A stretch of 30,073 nt of DNA, taken from contig CAYVUB010000033.1 of the NCBI GenBank assembly GCA_964454675.1, forward strand, positions 1 to 30,073. The letters are read 5' to 3'. The DNA is from CAYVUB01 sp964454675. Its GTDB lineage: Bacteria > Bacteroidota > Bacteroidia > Flavobacteriales > Flavobacteriaceae. Below are positions 14,738 to 23,009 of this stretch, piece after piece. Under the pieces are notes generated by a model. The model saw only the letters and a list, made by a program, of their open reading frames with translations, was not told where the DNA came from and did not search any database. Position 1 is the stretch's first letter. The number at the start of each line of letters is the position of its first letter. The position numbers and the translations under genes are program-made.

Positions 14738-15487
14738 TTAAAGTGCCTTTATATCTTCAGAAATAATCCAGCCTGTTTTGCCGTCTGCCAATTGAATTTT
14801 TTTCCAGTTATTAACGGTATCCAAAATTTGCACTTTGGTACCTTCATGCAGTTTAAAGGCTTCCTCGCTCCAGTCGTTGGGTCCATTTTTAACCATGCTT
14901 TCTTTTGCAAAAACAATAGCGGGATGGTCTGCTTGTGCTGTGTTAAAATTATGATATGCAAGAGCTATAACTACAAAAACCAACGCCAGCGATATCATAC
15001 TGCCTATAAATGACAAGCGTTTTTTAAGTGTTGAACGCATAAAATAATACAAGAGATAAAGCGCTGTAAACAATAGCATTAATGCAACGGCGGTTTTTGC
15101 CCAGCCGTCATACGTCATATAGCTGCTGATGCCGTTTATCCATTTTGAAAATCCTACTTCGGGCAAAGTATCAATAGCGTCAATGGTCATATTACGGGCA
15201 AAAGCGATGTTGTTTTTTATTTCGTTGTCATTGGGTGCCAGCTGTAATGCTTTTTCGTAATAATAAATACTTGGTGCAATATTATTGAGTTTGTAATGTG
15301 CATTTGCAATGTTAAAATACAATGCCGCAGAGTGCTGTTCTGAGTTTAAAATGCTTTCATAGTTTTCAATGGCTTCGGCAAATTTTCCTTCATTATATAA
15401 GGCGTTGCCTTGTTCAAACAGAGCTTCGCCTTGGGCAAACGTTAAAGTGCTTAATAAAAAGATGAATATGTAGAACAATTTTTTCAT
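14738..15487 (-). CDS. batE: BatE-like TPR/SH3 membrane protein, 249 residues
   Basis: A signal peptide (ending TFAQ, residue 19) is followed by TPR repeats (about 20-100; ALFEQGNALYNEGKFAEAIE, ALYFNIANAHYKLNNIAPSI). Two membrane helices follow (about 128-150 and 162-182), then a bacterial SH3 domain (about 195-249; GTKVQILDTVNNWKKIQLADG, GWI). This layout is that of BatE, the last protein of the Bacteroidota aerotolerance operon. It is 65 bp downstream of batD. TPR and SH3 domains suggest protein and possibly peptidoglycan binding in the periplasm. The exact function of Bat proteins remains unsettled; links to oxidative stress and envelope integrity are reported. Confidence 0.85.
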   Translation of the reverse strand: MKKLFYIFIFLLSTLTFAQGEALFEQGNALYNEGKFAEAIENYESILNSEQHSAALYFNIANAHYKLNNIAPSIYYYEKALQLAPNDNEIKNNIAFARNMTIDAIDTLPEVGFSKWINGISSYMTYDGWAKTAVALMLLFTALYLLYYFMRSTLKKRLSFIGSMISLALVFVVIALAYHNFNTAQADHPAIVFAKESMVKNGPNDWSEEAFKLHEGTKVQILDTVNNWKKIQLADGKTGWIISEDIKAL

Positions 15488-15552
15488 TTATGTTAAACGC
15501 GTGTTTTTTTATTTTTAACGATAGTCATAGTTTTAAATACCTATTTATGGGC

Positions 15553-17328
15553 TTATCGCATCTGTTTATCAATTAACGAAATCGTATTTGCCGCTTTTTC
15601 ATAATCCTGCTGCATGGCAACATCGGTAAGTGGTGTGTAACGTGCCAGCTCACAACTGTTAAGGATACTCATAAATTCCTGTATTGTTGACTTTTCTACT
15701 TGTTTTTCGAGTAGTAAGTTTTCTGTTTTTTCTTTGCTCAAATCGGAAGTTTCAATATGCAGTTTGGCTTTTAAGTAATTGTGCAGTGCTTTTTCCAGAG
15801 CAACATAAAAAGCTTCTTTTTGACCTAAAGCGTTTTTGGCTTCACCAAGATATTTTTTGGCGAGCTTATCGGCTTTTCTTATTTTGTTTCCATAAACATC
15901 GGCATCACGCTGTGCTTTTTTCTTACGGAATACCATTGCTAACGGAATTGCTAAAAGAGGCAACAACAGAGAACTCCAAAACCACGATGATTTGAAAAAC
16001 TGCCGGGTTTTAATTGGGTTTAAATTAGGACTTGTTTTGATAAACGCAAACTGCTGTCCGGTTACTTCAACCTGTTGTTTTCCCTGATTTACGGCGGTAA
16101 GGTTGCTGTCGTTTGCAGATGTGCTGGTTGGACCTTCAAGCACGTCGATAATGATTTCTCCGGAAGAAATGGTTTTATAACTTTCTGTTTTTAAGTCAAA
16201 ATATGAAAACGACACATTGGGTATTGGGTATTTGCCTTTAAACTGCGGTACGATTGTGTAACTGTCTGCAATGCCGCCCTGCATACCTTCTAAGGTTGTT
16301 GTGACTTTTTCGCTGTGTTCGGGTTCATAAACTTCCAGTGAGCTTGGAAGTGTGAGTTTTGGCAGTTGAAACAATTTTAAGTTTCCGTTTCCGGTTACTT
16401 CTACTCTGGCTTGCAGGGATTCGGTCGCATTCAAATGGGTTTTTGAAGCAGATAATTTAAAATTAAAACTTCCTACAGCTCCCGAAAAATTGGCGGGTTT
16501 TCCTGCTTCGGGAAGTGCTTTAACATCAATAGTCCTGCTTCCGGCAGAAACACGTTTTTGAACCTGGGTCATCAGCCTTCCGCCAAAAATATCACGGCGG
16601 TTGGTTGGTACTTCTACGGTAATATCCAAACTTAAAGGCTCTATTTCCAGTTTCCCCGATTTTTGAGGATAAAGTACCGTTTTTCTGAGCACTACAAACC
16701 TGTAATCTTCGCCTTTGTATTTTCCGTTTTCAACTTTAATACCTTTCAAATCGATATTCTGGCTCCAAAAATCATTGTATCTCGGGTTGTCCACTTCGCG
16801 CCAGTTGCTCACGCCGGTATTTGGCGATACATACAGTTTATAGACAACCGTGATGGCTTCGTTTAAATACGGATTGGTTTTTGAAATTTCGGCAACCAGA
16901 TGAATATTGTCGTCTGCTACGTTAATGGCATTATCGGGATCGTTAGGTCGTTCAACAGCCGGCGTAACCTGCACATTGACCACTTGGGTTTTATAAGTTT
17001 CACCGTCAATTTCAATGGTGGCTTGCTTGATACTGAAATTTCCTTGTTTTTTTGGTGCTAAAAAATAGCTGTATGTTTTGGCAAACGAACGCACACCATT
17101 AATCCAAGAGTTGCTTACGGACGTATTTGGGCCGCCTACAACGGTAAAGCCTTCAAAATCCGGTGGCGTAAAGTTGTCACCGTCTTTGTTCATTTCAAAA
17201 TCTACACGCAAACGTTCATTCACGCCAAGTTTTGTTTTGCTCACTTTGGCTTCAAACTTTACCTGAGCATTTACAAAACTTGTACAGAGAATAATGAGTA
17301 ATAATGTAATGTACTTTTTCACTTTCAT
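15553..17328 (-). CDS. batD: BatD-family membrane protein (oxygen tolerance), 591 residues
   Basis: A signal peptide (residues 1-21, ending TSFVNAQ) is followed by a long beta-rich periplasmic region (about 22-450) with immunoglobulin-like repeats. The start VKFEAKVSKTKLGVNERLRV and the DFEGFTVVGGPNTS segment are typical of BatD. One membrane helix lies near residues 453-470, followed by a basic cytoplasmic region (AMVFRKKKAQRDADVYGNKI) and a helical tail. BatD is thought to be the periplasmic scaffold that works with BatA/BatB. It follows batC by 38 bp; that spacer contains a 7-bp-period repeat. Confidence 0.9.
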   Translation of the reverse strand: MKVKKYITLLLIILCTSFVNAQVKFEAKVSKTKLGVNERLRVDFEMNKDGDNFTPPDFEGFTVVGGPNTSVSNSWINGVRSFAKTYSYFLAPKKQGNFSIKQATIEIDGETYKTQVVNVQVTPAVERPNDPDNAINVADDNIHLVAEISKTNPYLNEAITVVYKLYVSPNTGVSNWREVDNPRYNDFWSQNIDLKGIKVENGKYKGEDYRFVVLRKTVLYPQKSGKLEIEPLSLDITVEVPTNRRDIFGGRLMTQVQKRVSAGSRTIDVKALPEAGKPANFSGAVGSFNFKLSASKTHLNATESLQARVEVTGNGNLKLFQLPKLTLPSSLEVYEPEHSEKVTTTLEGMQGGIADSYTIVPQFKGKYPIPNVSFSYFDLKTESYKTISSGEIIIDVLEGPTSTSANDSNLTAVNQGKQQVEVTGQQFAFIKTSPNLNPIKTRQFFKSSWFWSSLLLPLLAIPLAMVFRKKKAQRDADVYGNKIRKADKLAKKYLGEAKNALGQKEAFYVALEKALHNYLKAKLHIETSDLSKEKTENLLLEKQVEKSTIQEFMSILNSCELARYTPLTDVAMQQDYEKAANTISLIDKQMR

Positions 17329-17331
17329 TTT

Positions 17332-17359
17332 TTACTGTAAACTGATTACTGTGACTGAA
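17332..17359. repeat. 7-bp-period repeat in the batC-batD spacer
   Basis: TTACTGT AAACTGA TTACTGT GACTGAA: four heptamers with 14-bp recurrence of TTACTGT. It occupies most of the 38-bp spacer. Confidence 0.55.
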
Positions 17360-17366
17360 AGCTAAA

Positions 17367-18173
17367 CTACCAGTCTTTTTCCGTCTTTACTTTTACGCCT
17401 TTTTGCTTGTCGGCATTCATCTTTTCCTGAACTTTCTGTTCTTGATTGTTCATGGCATCCAGTAAATTTTTTATTTGCTGTGACGATAATTGTCCGGGTT
17501 GTGGTTGTTTTTGCTGTTGGTCTTTTTTATCTTCCTTACCTTTATCCTGTTTATCGTCTTTTGGCTTTCCTTCATCATCTTTTTTATCGTCGCCGTCTTT
17601 TTTATTCTGGTCTTTTTGGTCTTTATCTTGATCCTGCTGGTCTTTGTTTTGGTCTTGATTATCTTTGTTGTCCTTGTCTTTATCTTCTCCATCGTCACCT
17701 TTTGGATCGTCTTGCTGCTGGTCGGCACATTGTTTTGCTAAGGCATAATTGTAGCGGGTTTCATCGTCATTTGGATTGTTTCGCAGAGCATTTTTAAAGG
17801 CTTCAACAGCTTCTTTACATTGCTTGTTTTGCATTAAAATATTACCGATGTTGTGAAATGCTTTGTGTTTGTCTTCTTTTGAAACTGCATTTTTTGCCGC
17901 TTGCTGCTGGCGGTATAATGCTTCTTCATAATTGCCTTTTTTGTAATATGAATTTCCAAGATTATATGCTCCGGCAACATTGGATGCTTCTTGCGATATG
18001 GCTTTTCTGTATTCTTTTTCGGCAGAAATATAGTTTTTGCTAAATGCCTGTTCATTGCCTTCATAAATATAGTTGGTCGCTTTTTTTGCAGCCAGCAGCT
18101 GTGCTTTGTCTTTTTCCTGTGCAAAAGAAAAGACGGTTGTAAATGCTATGAAAATAATTACTAATGACTTCAT
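17367..18173 (-). CDS. batC: BatC-like TPR protein with charged low-complexity tail, 268 residues
   Basis: A signal peptide (ending FSFAQ, residue 19) precedes TPR repeats (about 35-145), including AGAYNLGNSYYKKGNYEEAL and EAVEAFKNALRNNPNDDETR. Residues about 150-235 are almost only Asp, Lys, Gln, Asn and Glu in a DKDQKDQ-type repeat, followed by a short conserved C-terminus (SSQQIKNLLDAMNNQEQKVQ and KTEKDW at the end). This is the usual architecture of BatC in Bacteroidota. It is presumably a periplasmic adaptor binding other Bat proteins. The low-complexity stretch produces several long spurious reading frames on both strands. Confidence 0.88.
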   Translation of the reverse strand: MKSLVIIFIAFTTVFSFAQEKDKAQLLAAKKATNYIYEGNEQAFSKNYISAEKEYRKAISQEASNVAGAYNLGNSYYKKGNYEEALYRQQQAAKNAVSKEDKHKAFHNIGNILMQNKQCKEAVEAFKNALRNNPNDDETRYNYALAKQCADQQQDDPKGDDGEDKDKDNKDNQDQNKDQQDQDKDQKDQNKKDGDDKKDDEGKPKDDKQDKGKEDKKDQQQKQPQPGQLSSQQIKNLLDAMNNQEQKVQEKMNADKQKGVKVKTEKDW

Positions 18174-18388
18174 GTATCCAAACTATTTAAAGAGAACTTC
18201 TAATGGTTAAAATTCAGGCTATAAAACTAAAAAAACTAATGTTACACTAATTATAATGTTTTCTTAAAACTAATGATACTGTTTTAACATTTTAAATTGA
18301 TTATTCACAAGTTTTCAGTCGCAGCCACAGTATTCAGTATCAATCCTTCGGGGTCTTGATTCTTGACTCTATTTTCTTTTGTCTGTTT
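18174..18388. other. 215-bp spacer between batB and batC
   Basis: No gene is visible. The left part is plain AT-rich sequence. The right part carries short direct heptamer repeats: CAGTATT/CAGTATC at 18328-18341 and TCTTGAT/TCTTGAC at 18354-18367. Confidence 0.5.
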
Positions 18389-19578
18389 TTAACGATTTTC
18401 ATTGAATAAATTTAAACGTTTTAACCAGGCGGTTTTTCTGTCTAACAGAAATATATCCAAGAATAAAAAGAAAATGGCAGCTCCCAAAAACCATTGAAAC
18501 TGTGATTCAAAATCGGCAAATTGCTTGGCTTCAAATTCTTTTTTATCCATTTTTGCCAAAAGGTCTTTAATACTTTCAACAACCTTGCCGGTATTACTGC
18601 CGTTTATATATTCGCCATTGGCTTCGGCAGCAATATTTTTGAGGGTTTGTTCATCCAGTCGTGTAATGACGGTTTCTCCGCTGCTGTCTTTTTTATAGTT
18701 TAAAAGGATACCGTTTCGTTTTTCGGGGATTGGTCCGCCATTGATATTACCAACACCAATGGTAAAAATTCTTATGCCGGTTTCGGCAGCTTCCCGGGCA
18801 ATGCTTGCAGCATCTGTGCCATGATCTTCACCGTCAGAAATTATAATGAGAATACGGTTGGCTTGACCATCATCATCATAATAGGTTTTTGCCAGATTGA
18901 TAGCTTCATCAATGGCGGTTCCCTGTGATGACAACATATCGGTATTCATACTTTGCAAAAACATTTTTGCAGCCGCATAATCGGTGGTAATTGGCAATTG
19001 CGGAAACGCTTTTCCTGCATAAGCGATAATCCCGACACGATCACTGGCTAAATTATTGATGATTTGTGTGACCAGTTGTTTGGATTTTTCCAACCGGTTG
19101 GGCGCAATGTCTTCGGCAAGCATACTTTTGGATACGTCAACTGCAAAAACAATATCAACACCTTCACGTTTGACGGTTTCAAATTTTGTCCCGACTTTTG
19201 GGTTGACAAGTGCAACAGCAATACAGGCAAATGCCAGACATAACAACACTGTTTTTAATGCCGATTTAAAAATCGAACGATTTGGACTTAATTTATCAAG
19301 TAACGTTTTGCCGGCAAATTTTTTCCGGGTTTTGTATTTCCAAAACTGAAGGATTAAAAACAGCACAATAATTACCGGAATTACCAGNNNNNNNNNNNNN
19401 NNNNNNNNNNNNNNNNNNNNNNNNNNNNNNNNNNNNNNNNNNNNNNNNNNNNNNNNNNNNNNNNNNNNNNNNNNNNNNNNNNNNNNNTGTATTTCCAAAA
19501 CTGAAGGATTAAAAACAGCACAATAATTACCGGAATTACCAGTAATGCCCAAAACCATATTTTTTCTTCTAATTGCAT
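18389..19578 (-). CDS. batB: BatB-like VWA membrane protein, interrupted by an assembly gap (344 residues when repaired)
   Basis: The true start is ATG at 19578 (MQLEEKIWFWALLVIPVIIV). A run of 100 N at 19388-19487, flanked by identical 55-bp copies, breaks the frame. Removing 155 bp (one copy plus the N) restores one continuous frame of 345 codons. The repaired protein has an N-terminal helix (about 7-28), a second helix (about 55-73), a von Willebrand factor A domain with the MIDAS motif DVSKS at 96-100, and a C-terminal helix followed by a basic tail. This is the BatB layout. VWA domains bind ligands through a metal; BatA and BatB are thought to form a membrane complex with BatC-E. Confidence 0.88.
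19333..19387. repeat. 55-bp flank, copy 1 (assembly overlap)
   Basis: Identical over 55 bp to 19488-19542 on the other side of the N run. It is inside batB and best explained as an unmerged contig overlap, not a biological repeat. Confidence 0.9.
19388..19487. other. Scaffold gap of exactly 100 N in batB
   Basis: One hundred undetermined bases between two identical 55-bp sequences. The round number marks a placeholder gap of unknown size; the true gap is probably negative (an overlap). Confidence 0.97.
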
Positions 19579-19585
19579 TTTTTTT

Positions 19586-19613
19586 CGTTAGCCGTTAGCT
19601 TTTAGCCATTAGT
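19586..19613. repeat. 7-bp-period repeat upstream of batB
   Basis: CGTTAGC CGTTAGC TTTTAGC CATTAGT: four heptamers sharing TTAG at the same phase, filling the spacer between the hypothetical gene and batB. Confidence 0.65.
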
Positions 19614-19614
19614 C

Positions 19615-20262
19615 TTATTCCTTATGACTTTTAATATATTCAAGAAATCCGTTATAATAATCATCAATGGTTTTTTTCTTAATTCCTTCCCATTCATCTT
19701 TGGGTTTACTTAATTCTCCGGTTTCGGTCTCATCCCCAAGACCTTCTATAAACATCCCCATCCCGTGTAAATTAATCCATCTATGGTCATAGTTCTCTTT
19801 GTTCGCTCTAACAAACTCAACAACATAGTTTACTGTTTTATCAAGTTTGTTTATGTCTTGAAATGCATACTTATTAATGTTAGGACCATACACATTATTT
19901 AAAACAGAAACAGCTTGTTTTGCAGAATTGTCCATACACAGGTTTGCGTCATATCTTGCTCGTAGTTGAGCTACATAAAACCAAAAAGTTGCTTCATCTT
20001 TGTTACCTTGCAAAAAAAGTTCTTGAGATAATACATAAAGAACTGGAGGATTAAAATCATTCGGGTTTTTTAAAACAGTTTCCATAGTCTGTTTTTTCTG
20101 TTTCTTGTCTTCACTTTGTAGGAAGTTAATGGTTTCGTTATGTTTGTCAACTTCAATCTCGCTGAAAACTCCTTTCGCTTCAACTTCTACAGTTTTAATC
20201 TGTGCATTACAAATTGCCCAAAGTCCAAATATTAATAAAAAAAGTAAAATCGTTTTTTTCAT
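19615..20262 (-). CDS. Hypothetical exported protein inside the bat operon, 215 residues
   Basis: I prefer the ATG at 20262, giving MKKTILLFLLIFGLWAICNA, a clear signal peptide; a start three codons earlier is possible. The mature part is mostly helical with no motif I recognise. It includes a TPR-like helix pair (about 65-100, LSQELFLQGNKDEATFWFYV), one Cys, and WINLHGMGMFIEGLGDETET. It is not one of the standard Bat proteins and lies between batA and batB, where those two are usually adjacent. Both flanking spacers carry heptamer repeats. It is probably a periplasmic protein of unknown role that was inserted into the operon. Confidence 0.65.
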   Translation of the reverse strand: MKKTILLFLLIFGLWAICNAQIKTVEVEAKGVFSEIEVDKHNETINFLQSEDKKQKKQTMETVLKNPNDFNPPVLYVLSQELFLQGNKDEATFWFYVAQLRARYDANLCMDNSAKQAVSVLNNVYGPNINKYAFQDINKLDKTVNYVVEFVRANKENYDHRWINLHGMGMFIEGLGDETETGELSKPKDEWEGIKKKTIDDYYNGFLEYIKSHKE

Positions 20263-20303
20263 AATCTCCATTTTTGTTATTCCTGCATCGTGTTCATATT
20301 GTG

Positions 20304-20338
20304 CATAATTTATGCCTTACAACTTATGCCTTATTCCC
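20304..20338. repeat. 7-bp-period repeat in the batA-hypothetical spacer
   Basis: CATAATT TATGCCT TACAACT TATGCCT TATTCCC: five heptamers, with TATGCCT recurring 14 bp apart, directly beyond the batA stop. Confidence 0.6.
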
Positions 20339-20341
20339 TTT

Positions 20342-21346
20342 TTAAACAAAACTCCTAAAAACGGTAAATCGCAATAGCAATTCTACAAGCAATAACAATC
20401 CTGCTAAAATGACCAACGGACGAAATTTCTCTTGATAATTGTAATATTTGAATTCCTCAACGTCTGTTTTTTCGAGTTTGTTGATTTCGTTATAAATTTC
20501 CTCTAATTTTTTATTGTTGGTTGCCCTAAAATATTTCCCACCGGTAGCTTGTGCGATTTCTTTTAGTAATGCTTCGTCTATTTCCACCTGTACTTTTGCG
20601 TATTGAAAACTTCCGTTGGGTAAAATGCCTACCGGTGATAAAGCCATGCCGTTGGTGCCAAGCCCGATGGTATAGGTTTTAATGTCAAATTCAAGAGCCA
20701 GCTTACTTGCCATTTTTGGGTCAATAAATCCTGAATTGTTGACGCCATCGGTCAGTAAAATAATAACTTTTCCTTTTGCTTTGCTGTCTTTTAAACGGTT
20801 AACGGCCGTAGCCAAACCCGAGCCTATGGCAGTGCCGCCTTCAATAATGGTGTTGTATTTTACGTCGTTTAATGAACGTAACACGATAGCTTTATCACTT
20901 GTAACCGGTGTTTTTGTGTAGCTTTCGCCGGCATATTCCACAATACCGATGCGGTCGTTTGGACGGCCTTTTATAAAATCGGATGCTACTTTTTTCAAGG
21001 CTTCCAGTCTGTTAGGCAGTAAGTCTTTTGCCAGCATACTTGCCGATACATCGATGGCCATCACAATATCAATACCTCTGGTGGTTTTTGTTTTGGTCGA
21101 TACATCAACGGTTCTTGGCCTTGTAAGTGCTGTAATCAATAACGCCAAAGCTGCCAGCCTGAGCACAAACAATAAATGCCGCAATTTTGGCAGCCAGCTG
21201 TTGGTGAGTTTAAAACCCTTGATGGTTGGCATTTTAAGCTCGGCGGTCTGCTTGTGATGCTTAAAAACATACCAGACAATTGCTAAAGGTAACGCCAATA
21301 GCAGCCATAAAAATTCTTTATTTAAAAACTCGATACCTTCAAACAT
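20342..21346 (-). CDS. batA: BatA-like VWA membrane protein, 334 residues
   Basis: An N-terminal helix (about 12-28) and a second helix (about 56-74) precede a von Willebrand factor A domain with MIDAS residues DVSAS at 99-103. A downstream TDG motif (LLTDGVNNSG) and a C-terminal helix (about 310-328) follow. This is the BatA architecture. The start codon overlaps the stop of the preceding BatD-like gene (TAATG at 21348-21344), indicating translational coupling. BatA probably forms a membrane complex with BatB, exposing the VWA domain to bind partner proteins. Confidence 0.92.
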   Translation of the reverse strand: MFEGIEFLNKEFLWLLLALPLAIVWYVFKHHKQTAELKMPTIKGFKLTNSWLPKLRHLLFVLRLAALALLITALTRPRTVDVSTKTKTTRGIDIVMAIDVSASMLAKDLLPNRLEALKKVASDFIKGRPNDRIGIVEYAGESYTKTPVTSDKAIVLRSLNDVKYNTIIEGGTAIGSGLATAVNRLKDSKAKGKVIILLTDGVNNSGFIDPKMASKLALEFDIKTYTIGLGTNGMALSPVGILPNGSFQYAKVQVEIDEALLKEIAQATGGKYFRATNNKKLEEIYNEINKLEKTDVEEFKYYNYQEKFRPLVILAGLLLLVELLLRFTVFRSFV

Positions 21347-23001
21347 TATTCTATTTTTTTGAGTTCTACAGAATTTAAAACACGTTCCATAATATCGTTG
21401 GCATACACATCATCAGTATCCCAAAACAACAAAATTTGCTGTAAGACATTTTCTGCGGTAAATGCGAGTATTACATACTTTCCGTTTCTGTACTTGTCGC
21501 TTAAAGGTTTTGGAAACTGTGCCGTGCCAAAAACTTTCAATCCTTCGGCACCGTTGGGTGTGACGTATTGTTCTCTTTTGGTCAATATGTTTTGAACACC
21601 GTTGCTTTCAAGGTATTGCAAGGATGCTTCGGTAGTTTGAAGCAGGTCTATTTTTAAGGAATCCCGAGCAATAAATTTGGTTGTGCTTACTGTAATGTTA
21701 AATGAGCCGAGCAATGTACCGTAAGAGAACATCGTTGATGATGTTCCTTGTATAGAATCAAGAGCTTTTAACTCGATGCGTTCTAAAACTACCGGTGTTG
21801 AAATGTAAACAGGCGGTACGCCATAATCACTCGTTACCCAATCGCCTTCTAACAGTTCTTTGCTTTCGTGCCCGAAAATGGTGTCTTTCACATAGTCAAA
21901 ACCATATTTGATGACAAATCCGGTAAGGGTTGCCAATAATAAAAATATGCTTACCGCAATTGTGATAATAATTTTGCGACGTTTCTTTTTGCGGGCCTGT
22001 GCTTCTTTATATTGTTGATCCAAAAGTTTTTCTTCTTCGGTTGGTTCCGGTAAAGCTTCTTTAACGTGATCTATTTCAATATCGATGGTTTGACGGTCTA
22101 TTCTTGCCAACTCAATATCCGGTGCTGATTTGGCAAACTTTACTAAATCGGCACGTTTTAAAATGGTTTCGATGTTTCGGATGTCTTCCTTGCTCAATTC
22201 AATTTGATTGCCATCTTTGAGCAAATTCAACCTGTGGATTAATTCGTCAGTAGTGCTTTCCAATGCTTTGTCATAAACTTTTTCATCCAGATAACGACGA
22301 ATGATAAATGTCAATTCAGAATAATAGCCTTTAAGTTCCGCTTGTTGTAAATAATCGCTTTCGTCCAATTTTTTCAAGGCTAATTTGGCACGGTCATAAG
22401 GTGCCAACAAGGCAATTTCTTCATCTTCCGTGAGTGGTTTTTTTCGCCATATAAACCAATAAATCAACCCAACAACAATGATTAAAATGCCAAGAATAAT
22501 CAAGGTTGTTTTCCACCAGTCACTGCTGCTCTTTTCAACTTCTATATAAGGTTTGATGTCATAAAGACCTTGTTTAAGTGTGTCAACCTCAATATTTTTG
22601 ACTTCAACCTGAAGTGTATCGGTATAAAATGTTTTAGTGCCGATGATGATTTTTTGACGCGGAATGGTATAAACACCTGAGTCAAACTGGGTTAAAGCAT
22701 ATTGTTTTATCAGGTTGTATTTTGCTTTGTTTTTTGTGGTATCGGTTTTGTAAGACTCGACCATTTCGAGTGGCGCAAATGTTTGTCCTTCAGGGAAAAC
22801 CACTAAATCTGTCGTATCGGCTTCTACTTGAATTTTGTAAGTGATTTGTGCGCCAATTTTAATTTTTGTGGAATCGATCGAGGATTTTACTTGAGCGTTT
22901 GAGAAAAAAGGCAATAGGCAATAGGCAATAGGCAACAGGTAACAGGCAATAAGCCTGAAGCTGGAAGTGAATGTATTCGTATATCGTAAATCGTAAATCA
23001 T
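21346..23001 (-). CDS. BatD-like membrane protein of the moxR operon, 551 residues
   Basis: A signal-like N-terminus is followed by a beta-rich periplasmic domain (about residues 40-155; KSSIDSTKIKIGAQITYKIQ). A membrane helix lies at about 166-185, then a cytoplasmic helical region (about 190-335, with DEEIALLAPYDRAKLALKKL). A second helix at about 345-365 precedes a C-terminal domain. Such two-part proteins are usual between DUF58 and batA in Bacteroidota. The N-terminal 35 residues are encoded by tandem heptamers (22910-22951 and 22979-23006), so signal peptide and start are suspect. Changes in repeat number would shift the frame. The name of the family is uncertain. Confidence 0.75.
   Translation of the reverse strand: MIYDLRYTNTFTSSFRLIACYLLPIAYCLLPFFSNAQVKSSIDSTKIKIGAQITYKIQVEADTTDLVVFPEGQTFAPLEMVESYKTDTTKNKAKYNLIKQYALTQFDSGVYTIPRQKIIIGTKTFYTDTLQVEVKNIEVDTLKQGLYDIKPYIEVEKSSSDWWKTTLIILGILIIVVGLIYWFIWRKKPLTEDEEIALLAPYDRAKLALKKLDESDYLQQAELKGYYSELTFIIRRYLDEKVYDKALESTTDELIHRLNLLKDGNQIELSKEDIRNIETILKRADLVKFAKSAPDIELARIDRQTIDIEIDHVKEALPEPTEEEKLLDQQYKEAQARKKKRRKIIITIAVSIFLLLATLTGFVIKYGFDYVKDTIFGHESKELLEGDWVTSDYGVPPVYISTPVVLERIELKALDSIQGTSSTMFSYGTLLGSFNITVSTTKFIARDSLKIDLLQTTEASLQYLESNGVQNILTKREQYVTPNGAEGLKVFGTAQFPKPLSDKYRNGKYVILAFTAENVLQQILLFWDTDDVYANDIMERVLNSVELKKIE
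22910..22951. repeat. Heptanucleotide tandem array in the signal-peptide region
   Basis: Six consecutive 7-bp units: GGCAATA three times, then GGCAACA, GGTAACA, GGCAATA. It is in frame with the hydrophobic segment ACYLLPIAYCLLPFF of the BatD-like protein. Confidence 0.9.
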
Positions 23002-23006
23002 AAATC
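22979..23006. repeat. Second heptanucleotide array at the BatD-like start
   Basis: CGTATAT CGTAAAT CGTAAAT CATAAAT: four 7-bp units covering the start codon at 23001. Similar arrays are common between Flavobacteriia genes. Confidence 0.85.
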
Positions 23007-23009
23007 CTT

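Noticed and set aside
17446..17797. Several long open frames on both strands over the batC tail
   Set aside because: They are shadows of the low-complexity Asp/Lys/Gln-coding stretch and have biased, implausible composition.
19333..19542. 55-bp direct repeat in batB as a biological duplication or mobile element
   Set aside because: It flanks exactly 100 N, the same pattern with the same length occurs in moxR, and both frames are repaired by collapsing it.
22910..23006. CRISPR array
   Set aside because: Units are only 7 bp, contiguous, with no spacers and no cas genes.
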